DNA of 64,000 nucleotides from JAITVM01 sp031551135 (lineage in GTDB: Bacteria; Bacillota; Clostridia; Lachnospirales; JAITVM01). Under the pieces are notes generated by a model, which saw only the letters and a list, made by a program, of their open reading frames with translations, made no database searches and had not been told where the DNA came from. Location of the stretch: positions 1 through 64,000 of the forward strand of contig JAVBOA010000002.1 in NCBI GenBank assembly GCA_031551135.1. The letters run 5' to 3'. Below, one piece after another: positions 33,294 to 42,134 of the stretch; position 1 is the first letter of the stretch, and every line of letters begins with the position of its first letter. Position numbers and translations under genes: made by a program.

Positions 33294-33782
33294 TTTTGCA
33301 CCTCGCAAATTTTCTATTATTTACCAGAATAATTTCCTAACAAAAGTATTACAATATTGTTAAATATTACAATTAATTTCAGGAATATTATCTTTGCTGT
33401 AATTATTTATAAAAACAAATATATTTCAAATTATACACAAAAAAAATTTTGATTTCAGATTTCGATTTTTGTAATCGGTTTTGAATGATTTTGAAGTCCA
33501 TTTTATTTGACAAAGACATCTTTCTATATTAGAATTATATTTGAAATACTCAGTTTTTTATATGGGTTTCTCCCTCAAATTACCTAAGATAAATTACTCC
33601 CTTATTATTTTTTATTTAATACGTAATCGAGCTTTTTATAAAAAAGCAAAATTCCGTTCTACTTATGTCATGACCTATAATTCAACTTTCATTGGTCTTC
33701 CTTACTTTTTCATGACAAATACCAATAGATTTTAATTCATTAAAAATTTTTTGGTATCAAATAATTTTTAAAGGTGAAATTT
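33294..33782. other. gene-free 489 bp divergent region
   Basis: A+T-rich region between dgt (minus) and the M23 peptidase gene (plus). It should hold the promoters of both. A 64-codon frame (33541-33735) lacks a ribosome binding site and looks spurious. I see no RNA gene or MITE here. Confidence 0.5.
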
Positions 33783-34871
33783 ATGAGAGAAAGAACCCCT
33801 AAAAGACGCCATAAGCAGAGCAAGTATTTTACTATTATGCTTGTTCCTTATTCTTCTATGCGTACAACCAGCATTCGAATCCCTCATAGTTTAATCTACT
33901 TTTTTAGTATTACTTTGATTCTTGTTTTATCTGTCGTTTTTGTATCTTATTTTCAGATAGGATATTTTAAGAATATCGCGGACAATAAAAAAGATGACTT
34001 GGAAAAAGCTATCGAAAAAAACTGGCAGCTTATTGAGCAGAATAATTATGCCAATGAAGATATTCTAAAGCAGAAAGAATATTATGAGCGCCAAAAAGAA
34101 GGATATAAATATAAAATCAAAGAGTATGAAGAAGAACTTAAACTCTATGAGAAAAAAGCTACCGAAATAGAACAAAAGATTGAAGAGTTAGATAAATCAA
34201 AAAACGATATCTATGATATACTTTCTGAAAAGGTCGGAGAAGATTTTAATGTTGCTTCGGTAGACCAAAATACCACTCAAGCTTTCATTCCGCTAAGCGC
34301 AACAATATTGAACCAAAACCCGACTTTACTTTCAAAATCAATATCTACAAATACAACTTTAAATTTTACTTCAGATATATTAAATGAAACTTATGTTCAG
34401 CTTGAAGCGAAAATGCAAAAAGAAGTCGACGAATATACTGATTTGATAGAGAAAGTCGAACAATATAAGCCTTATCTCGAGGCTTTGCCTACCGCTTGGC
34501 CTGTAACCGGAAAAATTACTTCTACTTTCGGCAGCCGCTCCAATCCTTTTAACGGAGAAGGCGCAGAATATCACTCAGGTCTTGACATCAAAGCCAGTAC
34601 AGGTACACCAATTAAAGCCACAGGCTCTGGTAAAGTTTCTTTTTCGGGTTGGCAAAACGGATACGGATATGTTGTAATTATCGACCACGGTTATGGTATA
34701 AAAACCCTTTATGCGCATAATTCTAAGCTTGCTGTATCTGTAGGAAATAAAGTTTCACGCGGACAAGTTATCTCGTATGCCGGCTCTACAGGCAGAAGCA
34801 CGGGCCCGCACTGTCACTATGAAGTTATTATAAACAATGTAAAGCAAAATCCACAAAAATTCTTGGAATAG
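33783..34871 (+). CDS. M23 family peptidoglycan endopeptidase, membrane-anchored
   Basis: 362 residues. A basic N terminus and one membrane segment (~33-55) are followed by a coiled coil (~65-145) and a C-terminal M23/LytM domain with HSGLDI (first zinc His/Asp) and GPHCHYEV (His-x-His). The coiled coil and domain order resemble bactofilin-partner and SpoIIQ/Csd-like endopeptidases. ATG 33783 follows AAAGGTGA; an in-frame GTG at 33774 lies inside that site. The bactofilin gene follows 10 bp later, so the pair likely shapes the cell wall. Confidence 0.93.
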   Translation: MRERTPKRRHKQSKYFTIMLVPYSSMRTTSIRIPHSLIYFFSITLILVLSVVFVSYFQIGYFKNIADNKKDDLEKAIEKNWQLIEQNNYANEDILKQKEYYERQKEGYKYKIKEYEEELKLYEKKATEIEQKIEELDKSKNDIYDILSEKVGEDFNVASVDQNTTQAFIPLSATILNQNPTLLSKSISTNTTLNFTSDILNETYVQLEAKMQKEVDEYTDLIEKVEQYKPYLEALPTAWPVTGKITSTFGSRSNPFNGEGAEYHSGLDIKASTGTPIKATGSGKVSFSGWQNGYGYVVIIDHGYGIKTLYAHNSKLAVSVGNKVSRGQVISYAGSTGRSTGPHCHYEVIINNVKQNPQKFLE

Positions 34872-34881
34872 GAGTGCTATT

Positions 34882-35349
34882 ATGTTTAAGTCAAAAGTTA
34901 AGGACGACCCTCCTATAACGAATACGGTTATCGGAGAAGGAATTCGTATTGAAGGCGCTATGATAAGCGGCGCAGGCACTTTGCGGATAGACGGTACTGT
35001 TATTGGCGATGTCGCTATCGACGGCAATATTATCATAGGCGAATCCGGTTATATTAAAGGCAATGTACAGGTGAATAATGTACTTTGTGCCGGCCGCGTA
35101 GACGGTAATGTTCTTTCTATATCCGGCGTTCATTTGACTGTAACAGGCTGTTTAAACGGCAATATTACCTCAAATGCATTGGTTATCGATGAAGGCGCTA
35201 TGTTCTCCGGCAATTGCCAAATGGTTAAAGACATGGAGCTTTCAAATCAAAGCCTTATTTATAATCAATCTACATCAGAAAATGAGTCTTATTCTTCGGG
35301 ATTTGTTACTATGGATTCCGATCCTAATTTATCTTACGATAAAACGTGA
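34882..35349 (+). CDS. bactofilin
   Basis: 155 residues with a beta-helix core (about 18-110) built from short repeats such as GTLRIDGTVIGDVAIDGN and GYIKGNVQVNNV. Bactofilins polymerise into cytoskeletal fibres and direct peptidoglycan hydrolases. It is directly downstream of the M23 peptidase, the same pairing known from other bacteria (CcmA with Csd1-type enzymes). The C-terminal 35 residues are disordered and Ser-rich. Confidence 0.95.
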   Translation: MFKSKVKDDPPITNTVIGEGIRIEGAMISGAGTLRIDGTVIGDVAIDGNIIIGESGYIKGNVQVNNVLCAGRVDGNVLSISGVHLTVTGCLNGNITSNALVIDEGAMFSGNCQMVKDMELSNQSLIYNQSTSENESYSSGFVTMDSDPNLSYDKT

Positions 35350-35365
35350 TTAATCAATTTTTATA

Positions 35366-35396
35366 AAAAAGGGTGGCTGATGCGCCCTTTTATTTT
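35366..35396 (+). terminator. terminator of the M23-bactofilin operon
   Basis: AAAAGGGTG pairs with CGCCCTTTT (one G-U) and is followed by ATTTTG. Confidence 0.8.
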
Positions 35397-35498
35397 GTCT
35401 TTCTATTATTTATCGGTAAATTTGAAATAAAATTTATAGATGTATTCTGCATGTTTTGGAATTTCGCAAAACATCGATTCAAATTTTCTTGATTTTTA

Positions 35499-35609
35499 TA
35501 CTATTTTCATTATAAAGGATAGAAAAAAATATTTCATTTCGCGCTAGAAGCATGCGCGAAACGCTCCGCTGTGAAAAATTTTTTTCTACTTATCAAAATG
35601 AAAATAGTG
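35499..35609 (-). mobile_element. MITE family 1 copy (orientation B)
   Basis: Left end TACTATTTTCATT intact; right end GAAAATAGTG has lost the final A. Inner arms TTTCGCGC and GCGCGAAA. Lies in the 417 bp gap between the bactofilin terminator and nnr, upstream of the nnr promoter. Confidence 0.7.
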
Positions 35610-35640
35610 TTATTTAACAAAAACCGCACAATTATTGTTA

Positions 35641-35668
35641 TTGAGATGTAATTTTATTACTATATTAT
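35641..35668 (+). promoter_or_regulatory. candidate nnr promoter
   Basis: TTGAGA (35641-35646), 16-base spacer, TATTAT (35663-35668). About 100 bp upstream of nnr; the intervening leader has a short hairpin (GCGGT/ACCGC near 35690-35710) of unknown meaning. Confidence 0.5.
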
Positions 35669-35766
35669 TAGTTTATGAATGCGTTAATGCGGTTTGAAAA
35701 CCTGACCGCGCCGGCGAAGTTTTTAAACAGAACCTAATAAATATTAAACAAAAGGAATGGTTTTTT

Positions 35767-37296
35767 ATGAAAATAGTTTCTAGTGCACAAATGAGAGAAA
35801 TAGAAAAAATCGCTATTGAAGAATATGGAATCCCAGAAATTTTGTTGATGGAAAACGCGGCTTTTGAAGTATATAAACGATGCATAATTGAGCTGAATAA
35901 AGAAAACTCTATTACAACCGTGATTGTGGGCAACGGCAACAACGGCGGAGATGGTTTTGCTGTAGCCAGACATCTTTTTTTAAACGGTTATAATGTAAAT
36001 ATTGTTGTTTTAGGAAAAGAATCGAATTATAAAAAAGAAGCTTTAATTAATTATAACATAGTAAAAAAATTTGGAATAGAAATAAATATATATTCCGAAA
36101 TCAGCGAAAAAGAATTTAATAATTTAATTTTAATAAGCGATTTGATTGTGGATGCTATTTTTGGCACAGGACTAAAAGGCGAAATGCCGGAAGAATATAA
36201 AAAATCTATTGATACTGTGAATTCTTTCGCCAGAAAAATTATTTCGATAGATATTCCGTCGGGTGTTAATTCCGATACGGGCGAAGTCTGTACTACGGCT
36301 ATAAAAGCTGACGAAACCGTAACCTTGGGATATTACAAAAAAGGTCTTTTTCTGTATCCGGCTTGTTTATATACCGGCAAAGTCATTTTGGCTAATATAA
36401 GTATACCTGAAATCGGCGAATCCAAAATAAAATTTGACAGCGAAATTTATACCGATGAAGATTTTAAACAATACCTTCCCGAAAGAACAGAACGTTCAAA
36501 TAAAGGTACTTACGGCAGTACATTTGTTTTCGCCGGAAGCTTTGAAATGCCGGGTGCCGCTGTTTTGGCCGCAAAATCCGCTTATAAAATCGGTTCGGGA
36601 TTGGTTTACGGATGTTTTATCGAAGAAGTCGCCGAGGCTGTAAAATCTCATTTAATAGAAACTGTTTTAAAAATAGTTCCGGGAAGCAAAGGACATTATA
36701 ATTTGCAGTCTTATTTTAAAGTAAATGAAGATTTGAAAGACGCGAAAGCGGTTATTATCGGCCCCGGAATCGGAGTGAATGTACACGTCGAGAGCTTTTT
36801 AAAAGAGCTTTTCAAAAATCTTTCTGTTCCTTGTGTAATTGATGCCGATGCACTGAATATTTTAGCAGAAAATTTAGATTTACTAAATGAACTGAAACCT
36901 CGTTGTGTTATTACTCCTCATCCCGGTGAAATGAGCCGCCTGACAAATTTATCTATAGAAGAAATTTTAAAAGACCCAATCAAAACCGCAATAAATTTTT
37001 CGAAAACATTCGGCGTTATCACCGTTCTGAAAGATATGCGAACGATTGTCGCCTCTCCCGAAGGCAATATTTTTATAAATACAAGCGGAAACAACAGCCT
37101 TTCGAAAGGCGGTTCGGGCGATGTTTTAACAGGAATAATCGCCGGACTTATCGCGCAGGGCGCTGACCCGTTTGCCGCCGCAAAACTCGGAGTTTACATT
37201 CATGGAAAAACCGGTGAAATGGCAGGCGAAAAACTTTCGAATTATTCTGTGAACGCATCTGATTTAATTGAATATATCCCAAAAGTTTTGAATTAA
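35767..37296 (+). CDS. nnr: bifunctional NAD(P)H-hydrate epimerase / ADP-dependent NAD(P)H-hydrate dehydratase
   Basis: 509 residues. Repairs damaged NAD(P)H hydrates. The N-terminal YjeF_N epimerase domain (1-~215) has VVGNGNNGGDGFAVARHL and DAIFGTGLKGE. The C-terminal dehydratase domain (~230-505, ribokinase-like) has NKGTYGS, VIGPGIG, VITPHPGEMSRL and the late GGSGDVLTGIIAGL with the catalytic Asp. AAAGGAATGG is upstream of the ATG. It is a single-gene unit here. Confidence 0.96.
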   Translation: MKIVSSAQMREIEKIAIEEYGIPEILLMENAAFEVYKRCIIELNKENSITTVIVGNGNNGGDGFAVARHLFLNGYNVNIVVLGKESNYKKEALINYNIVKKFGIEINIYSEISEKEFNNLILISDLIVDAIFGTGLKGEMPEEYKKSIDTVNSFARKIISIDIPSGVNSDTGEVCTTAIKADETVTLGYYKKGLFLYPACLYTGKVILANISIPEIGESKIKFDSEIYTDEDFKQYLPERTERSNKGTYGSTFVFAGSFEMPGAAVLAAKSAYKIGSGLVYGCFIEEVAEAVKSHLIETVLKIVPGSKGHYNLQSYFKVNEDLKDAKAVIIGPGIGVNVHVESFLKELFKNLSVPCVIDADALNILAENLDLLNELKPRCVITPHPGEMSRLTNLSIEEILKDPIKTAINFSKTFGVITVLKDMRTIVASPEGNIFINTSGNNSLSKGGSGDVLTGIIAGLIAQGADPFAAAKLGVYIHGKTGEMAGEKLSNYSVNASDLIEYIPKVLN

Positions 37297-37338
37297 ATTT
37301 TTCACGCGTCTTCGGTTTTTCGATTACGCGTTTTTTTA

Positions 37339-37482
37339 TACTATTTCCTAATCTATATGTTTGCTGATAAACATTCCATCTTTTTAATTGTTTATCAGCA
37401 AACATTTTCCGCTGTTTATAGGCAAGCATTAATGATTTTGCATTGTAAATCATTAATGCGACCTATATAAAAAGAAATAGTA
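37339..37482. mobile_element. MITE of a second type (144 bp, two hairpins)
   Basis: TA-flanked, termini CTATTTC and GAAATAG. Inside are a perfect 17 bp stem, ATGTTTGCTGATAAACA with TGTTTATCAGCAAACAT, and a second stem around AATGATTT/AAATCATT closed by ATAGG/CCTAT. The termini are like those of family 1, which suggests the same mobilising enzyme. It fills most of the gap between nnr and the DUF1266 gene. Confidence 0.6.
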
Positions 37483-37597
37483 TTATTCATAATTTTCCTA
37501 TAGCCTGCCGATTATAATTATATATAGTGTGTGATTTGAAAATCCCTATGTTTTCATTTACTACACTGTATGAAAATATTTTCGAAAGGAAAATTAA

Positions 37598-38731
37598 ATG
37601 AAGAAAATCTTTACAGCTTTATTAGCACTCTTTTTCATAATCGGATTGGCTTCATACAATCCCGCATACGCAGAAACAAAGATAAGAGCCTTATTAAATG
37701 GTAAAGAAATAATTTTCGATCAAGCTCCCGTTATTGAAAACGGGACAACCTTAGTACCGGTCAGGGCGATTCTTGAGGCACTCGGTCTGGAATTGCAATA
37801 TGACGCTAAAACAAAAGCGATTCTCGCAAAAAACTCAGAAATAGAAATAGCAATGCAGATTAACAATAAAAATGCATATATTGACAGAGTACAAGTTCAG
37901 ATGGAAGTCCCCGCAAAAATTATCAATTCACGAACAATGGTTCCCATAAGATTCCTTGCCGAAGCTATGGAACTGGAAGTTTCTTGGGATGGCAAATCCA
38001 AAATAATATACATAAACGAGAAAAGAGAAGTGTTGAGCGAAACTCAAGACAGTACTGAAAATCCTTCAAATCCGGTAACAGAGGCACAAATTAAAACAAA
38101 TAAAGAACTTGAAAGCTGGCTTGTCGGCTTGGGCGCGATTTATAATTTCAGATACGGCTATTATTTAAATACTTTTGAACTCGACGACGCTACCAGAAAA
38201 GGATTTGCCGCTGATACAAGAGATTTTTTACTTGAAGACTGGGGCATTGAAAGCAAAAAAGATTTGATGGAATTAATCGATTGGTTTGAATCCGAAGGAG
38301 AAAACCTTTTGTTTAAAGAGCTTGGAGCTGTATTTTCAGCAATGCCTGCTGAAGAGCTTCAAGAATTTTACGAAACTTTCGATCCTGAAGAGAGCGAATT
38401 CTTCAAATACTTTTTAGAATTGTATAATAAAAATGGTGAAAAAGGCATTTTAGCGTGGGATTATTGCCAAGCCGGATTGTTGATTGTTTATGGCTACGAG
38501 GCTGGGTATCTGACTAAAGCCGAAGTTTATGAATGCTCAAAAGCTTTATCTTTAAAAGTAAAATCATCGTTCAAAAATTGGGATGAAGTATGTCAAAATT
38601 ATCTTGAAGGTTATTGTTTTTGGATTGGTGACCTTCCGAACGCTGAAAATTTAGAATATCAATCTCGACTTCAAGCTTATAATCTAATAAAAAATAAGAC
38701 TGATATTTTTGACAACAGTTTATTTAAATAA
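37598..38731 (+). CDS. secreted stalk-domain protein with C-terminal DUF1266
   Basis: 377 residues. Signal peptide (1-~26, ends PAYAET), then a copper amine oxidase N-like stalk domain (~28-145; GTTLVPVRAILEALGLELQYD and RTMVPIRFLAEAMELEVSWD), and a C-terminal DUF1266 domain (~165-360) with LEDWGIESKKDLMELIDWF, AWDYCQAGLLIVYGYEAGYLT and WDEVCQNYLEGYCFW. DUF1266 is of unknown function. CGAAAGGAAA precedes the ATG. It is one of four stalk-domain proteins in this window; two lie just downstream on the other strand. Confidence 0.85.
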   Translation: MKKIFTALLALFFIIGLASYNPAYAETKIRALLNGKEIIFDQAPVIENGTTLVPVRAILEALGLELQYDAKTKAILAKNSEIEIAMQINNKNAYIDRVQVQMEVPAKIINSRTMVPIRFLAEAMELEVSWDGKSKIIYINEKREVLSETQDSTENPSNPVTEAQIKTNKELESWLVGLGAIYNFRYGYYLNTFELDDATRKGFAADTRDFLLEDWGIESKKDLMELIDWFESEGENLLFKELGAVFSAMPAEELQEFYETFDPEESEFFKYFLELYNKNGEKGILAWDYCQAGLLIVYGYEAGYLTKAEVYECSKALSLKVKSSFKNWDEVCQNYLEGYCFWIGDLPNAENLEYQSRLQAYNLIKNKTDIFDNSLFK

Positions 38732-38770
38732 TACTATTTTTTCTATCCTTTATAACGAAAATATTATAAG
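38732..38770. repeat. short MITE derivative after the DUF1266 gene
   Basis: TACTATTTTTTCTATCCTTT...AACGAAAATATTA keeps both ends of family 1 with the middle deleted. It overlaps the first bases after the stop codon. Confidence 0.4.
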
Positions 38771-38773
38771 ATT

Positions 38774-38804
38774 AAAAAAAGCCCGTAGTATTATCTGCGG
38801 GCTT
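38774..38804 (-). terminator. terminator of the CHAP gene
   Basis: AAGCCCG and CGGGCTT form the stem; on the minus strand a seven-base T run follows. May also act weakly on the plus strand. Confidence 0.8.
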
Positions 38805-38824
38805 AAAATGTCTATTAAATTCAC

Positions 38825-39712
38825 TCAATAAATACTAATAGTTCTTGTAGCTTCATTCCAATTCACTGTCATTTGCATTGCTTCCGCAAGGAATCTTAGC
38901 GGCACAAAAGCGCGCTCCGAGACTATCACGGCTTTAGTATCCATAAAATACGGCTCTTCATCAACATAATATTCATTAGAGCCAACCTGAAAGAAAACGT
39001 AATAATCATTAATCGTATAAATAGCAACAGAACGATATTCCGGAAGCCAAATGACCTCTCCGCCAAAAGCTTCGGAGACAAATCTCAGAGGAACCATAGT
39101 TCTGCCGGCACTGTCGATAAATGGAGCTACATCACCCTCCACAAGATTGTTATTAACATAAATTTTCAAATTATTCTTCGAAGAATTGCTGTTTGTTGGG
39201 CTTGATTTTTGTCCGTCTAAATAAACATAGCCAAGCAAAGTATTTCCGCTGCGGTATTTCATTTGTTCTTTGGTCAATGTTTTCGGCGCGCCGTCATAAC
39301 CGCCGCCAAATTTCGTATTTGCGTACGCATCAAAATTAGCTTCGTTAATTATAACCTTATCACCGACAACGTCTTCAACAAAAGCAACATGACCGGTAGT
39401 TGAGGATGTCCAAACCGCAATTGAATTTTTTGCCGGTTCGCTTCCTTTTGGATAATCGTCTGTGTACCAATTTTTAGCGTCACCGTATCCCCACAATGAT
39501 ATTCCAAGCTTTTCATATACCCTGCCCCATACAAAAGCCGTACATTGCCCTCCATATCCAAAACGGGTATGAATATTCTCATTAGAAACATATCCATAAG
39601 AGCTGGTATCAGGATAAAATTCAGCCGGATATGATTCAGCCATAAGATTTATTGGTAGCAGCATAAAAACAGCAGAAAATACTAATAAAATTGAAATTAG
39701 TCTTTTTCTCAT
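38825..39712 (-). CDS. secreted CHAP amidase/endopeptidase with C-terminal stalk domain
   Basis: 295 residues. Signal peptide (1-~25, ends LMAES), then a CHAP domain (~30-165) with the catalytic Cys in YGGQCTAFVWGR and the His in TTGHVAFVEDV, then a copper amine oxidase N-like stalk domain (~185-295; AGRTMVPLRFVSEAFGGEVIW and ERAFVPLRFLAEAMQMTVNW). CHAP enzymes cut peptidoglycan cross-links. Here the catalytic domain comes first, the reverse of the DUF1266 protein. The gene is probably alone or with the upstream stalk-only gene. Confidence 0.9.
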   Translation of the reverse strand: MRKRLISILLVFSAVFMLLPINLMAESYPAEFYPDTSSYGYVSNENIHTRFGYGGQCTAFVWGRVYEKLGISLWGYGDAKNWYTDDYPKGSEPAKNSIAVWTSSTTGHVAFVEDVVGDKVIINEANFDAYANTKFGGGYDGAPKTLTKEQMKYRSGNTLLGYVYLDGQKSSPTNSNSSKNNLKIYVNNNLVEGDVAPFIDSAGRTMVPLRFVSEAFGGEVIWLPEYRSVAIYTINDYYVFFQVGSNEYYVDEEPYFMDTKAVIVSERAFVPLRFLAEAMQMTVNWNEATRTISIY

Positions 39713-39834
39713 AAGATTCCCCCTTGATAAAAAATATAAATAATTTTATCAAAGGTACGCCTTATATCAATTACTAATAATGATTTGAACAGAAATTCAG
39801 AATGTATTTGTAAAGACTTTGTAAGTACCGCTAA

Positions 39835-40287
39835 TTATGCAGATTTATGTTTACTTAAATTTATGGTTCTGCTTTCTTTTTGCCATTCAACATCGAATTC
39901 CAAAATTTCCGCTATCAACCTCAAAGGAACATATGTCCTTCCGGAAAGAACAACAGCTTTAGATTCCATAAGTATCGGTTCGCCGTAATTTAAATAATAT
40001 TTATCGCTTTCAATTTCAAATATCAAGGTGTCTTTTTTTGGCGTATCAATAGCAGCCATTTTCAAGTCAGAATACCATTCAACTTTACAGCCCAAAGCCT
40101 CACTTACAAATCTTAAAGGAACCATTGTACGCCCTGCAGTATCGATAAAAGGCGCTGCCTCGGATTTTATCAATTTATTATTAACCATAATTTTTATGTC
40201 TTTTTTCGTATCTGCAAATAATGAAGAAGCGAAAACAAGTGAGCAAATTAAAAGCAAAAAAACAGTTGAACATATTTTTTTTAACAT
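39835..40287 (-). CDS. secreted stalk-domain-only protein
   Basis: 150 residues: signal peptide (1-~24, ends SLFAD) and a single copper amine oxidase N-like stalk domain (AGRTMVPLRFVSEALGCKVEW and GRTYVPLRLIAEILEFDVEW). No catalytic domain. ATG 40287 has AGGAGGAG upstream; the frame to 40362 has none. The domain is closely similar to the C-terminal part of the CHAP protein, so the two may stem from a duplication. Confidence 0.8.
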   Translation of the reverse strand: MLKKICSTVFLLLICSLVFASSLFADTKKDIKIMVNNKLIKSEAAPFIDTAGRTMVPLRFVSEALGCKVEWYSDLKMAAIDTPKKDTLIFEIESDKYYLNYGEPILMESKAVVLSGRTYVPLRLIAEILEFDVEWQKESRTINLSKHKSA

Positions 40288-40350
40288 ATTTCTCCTCCTA
40301 AAATAAATAAACAAAAATCCCGTACGGATATCCGGCAGGAATTTTTGTAA

Positions 40351-40462
40351 TACTATTTTCATTTAGATAAGTAGAAAAAAATTTTTCACAGCGGAGCGTT
40401 TCGCGCAATGTTTCAAGAGCGAAATGAAATATTTTTTTCTATCCTTAATATTGAAAATAGGT
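40351..40462 (+). mobile_element. MITE family 1 copy (orientation A)
   Basis: Starts TACTATTTTCATTTAG; the right end has decayed to GAAAATAGGTTA. Inner arms TTTCGCGC and GAGCGAAA. Upstream of the stalk-only gene (minus) and downstream of the DgoK-like gene. Confidence 0.7.
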
Positions 40463-40514
40463 TAAGTGTCGTTATAAATATTATATTGTAAATAATATGC
40501 TATTGTAAATATGA

Positions 40515-41099
40515 TTATTTAGAAATTATTTCTTTATCGAATATCAAATCCGGTTCTGAATTAATGTCCGTAATATATGCGGCGATATCAAAATTTTTTT
40601 GAATAATCATTTTGTAAGCCTTGCAAAGTCCCAAATCACCTATCAAATGAATACAATCAAAAGATTTTAACAGTTTTTGAATATTTTTAATGTTTTCGCT
40701 GATTACCATCCCAATCAAAAAACTGCTAAGCTCTTCTTTTTGCTCTATACAAAAATGCTCCAATATTCTGATTAAAAAAGCTGTTTGCTCTGTTTCAAAC
40801 TGGTCTTTAAAAACCGAGCCGCTTAATACAAAATCGCGTAAGAACTCTTTATCAAACCGAATTGTGTCATCATTTTTTAAATAAGTATATTGTTTATATT
40901 CAGATAATTTTTCTCCGAATTCCAAATTCAAAAAATCTACTGTTTTATAGTCTGTATCAATACCGATAACATTCAAATTATAACCTGTAAAAAGTATCAA
41001 TGAGTTTTTTTGCAACTCTATTTTATTTTTTAGCTGAAAAACTTTTTCGTCTATTATATTTTTATTTTCTTCAGCTTTTGCATTTTTAGATTTTAACAT
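40515..41099 (-). CDS. hypothetical protein, resembles the C-terminal part of 2-dehydro-3-deoxygalactonokinase
   Basis: 194 residues. The order of segments FLIRILEHF, SSFLIGMVISENI and CIHLIGDLGLCKAYKMII follows the C-terminal half of DgoK-type kinases (S-x-L-x-G-L-L-I-G, then a V-x-L-I-G-x-x-x-L strand). A typical DgoK is ~290 residues and has an ATP-binding N-terminal domain, which I do not see, so this is either a fragment or a short relative. The N terminus is Lys/Asn-rich. It lies beside a sugar-binding protein and rpiB, which would fit sugar-acid metabolism. Weak call. Confidence 0.4.
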   Translation of the reverse strand: MLKSKNAKAEENKNIIDEKVFQLKNKIELQKNSLILFTGYNLNVIGIDTDYKTVDFLNLEFGEKLSEYKQYTYLKNDDTIRFDKEFLRDFVLSGSVFKDQFETEQTAFLIRILEHFCIEQKEELSSFLIGMVISENIKNIQKLLKSFDCIHLIGDLGLCKAYKMIIQKNFDIAAYITDINSEPDLIFDKEIISK

Positions 41100-41168
41100 A
41101 CTAACTCCTTGCTTTAAACAACATCAAGCTTCTTCCGAAAAATTACTGCAGAATTTCGAATGAATATC

Positions 41169-42122
41169 TCATTCATATCGATCAAATTTTGGGCTGATAT
41201 AAAGATTTTTCTGAACTTTCTCGTTTTTTACTAAAATATCATGCGCCGATTTTAATGCTTCTTCCACGCCTGTACTTAGAGTATACGCGAACACAAAATT
41301 CTTTTCAGCCAAAAGTTTTGATTTAGTTTCGGTATCATCATAGCTGTTCAAACTGGCAAAAAGCAAATTATTTAAGCCGTTATTTTTAGCAATTTCAATT
41401 GCGGATAACGTCATTTCATCATTGTGGCAAACAACAAGGTCAAATTTTTGATCCTCTGAAAAAACTTGATTTACTACATTTCTGGTAATATCTTTATTCC
41501 AATTCGCGCTGTGACTTACAATCTGAATATTTCCTGCGTCCAAAACGCCTTCAGAAAGCCCGTCTTTCAATTCGGAAGCTATTGAGGAAGTCGTAGTTCC
41601 TTGAATTTCTAAAATACGTCCGCCTCTATCCAATATTTTTTCCGAAATATATTTTCCCGCTGAGTACCCGAGCTGATAATTATCAACGCCGACATATTGA
41701 TCGTAATTTTCGGAATTTGTTTTCGCTCCAAGCATTATTATAGGAATATCGTCGTTTTTCGCTTCGGAAATAACGCCATTCAAAATATTGGAATCGCCGG
41801 GAATTACGATTAAGAGATCAACACCGGATTTTATAAAATTCTGAATCTGGTCAATTTGCTTTTGGTTATCCAAAAACGAATCGAAATATTTTATCTCAAA
41901 CATCGGATAATCCTTAATCTTTTCTTTTACATCTTTGTAAATAATATCAGCTAACTCAGTAGAACCCCAAGAAGATACAAATCCGATTGTATAATCAAAT
42001 TTAGCTTGTTCATTATTATATTCTATCGGATATATTTTTGCTTCCGGTGCTTTTGAACAAGAACAAAGCAAGAAAATCAAGACTATAAAAGCTAGATTTT
42101 TAATAAATATCCCCCATTTCAA
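41169..42122 (-). CDS. sugar-binding lipoprotein (ribose-type periplasmic binding protein)
   Basis: 317 residues. Lipoprotein signal with lipobox LLCSC; the mature part is a two-lobe periplasmic binding domain (peripla_BP_4) with FDYTIGFVSSWGS, SGVDLLIVIPGD and LVVCHNDEMTLSAIE. No membrane or ATPase partner is adjacent; the nearest importer is the rhamnose set at 46-50 kb. It sits 12 bp after rpiB and could supply sugar to an ABC importer elsewhere or act as a sensor ligand for a kinase. The C terminus is shorter than usual. Confidence 0.8.
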   Translation of the reverse strand: MKWGIFIKNLAFIVLIFLLCSCSKAPEAKIYPIEYNNEQAKFDYTIGFVSSWGSTELADIIYKDVKEKIKDYPMFEIKYFDSFLDNQKQIDQIQNFIKSGVDLLIVIPGDSNILNGVISEAKNDDIPIIMLGAKTNSENYDQYVGVDNYQLGYSAGKYISEKILDRGGRILEIQGTTTSSIASELKDGLSEGVLDAGNIQIVSHSANWNKDITRNVVNQVFSEDQKFDLVVCHNDEMTLSAIEIAKNNGLNNLLFASLNSYDDTETKSKLLAEKNFVFAYTLSTGVEEALKSAHDILVKNEKVQKNLYISPKFDRYE

Positions 42123-42134
42123 CAGATACGTTTT

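Noticed and set aside
33541..33735. 64-codon frame before the M23 peptidase
   Set aside because: No ribosome binding site, composition like random A+T-rich DNA, and no similarity recognised.
35680..35766. Riboswitch in the nnr leader
   Set aside because: Only one short hairpin (GCGGT/ACCGC) is visible and no conserved riboswitch core is present.
40515..41099. Toxin-antitoxin or defence gene reading of the unknown protein
   Set aside because: No partner gene, no nuclease or transferase motif, and the segment order fits the DgoK C-terminal half better.
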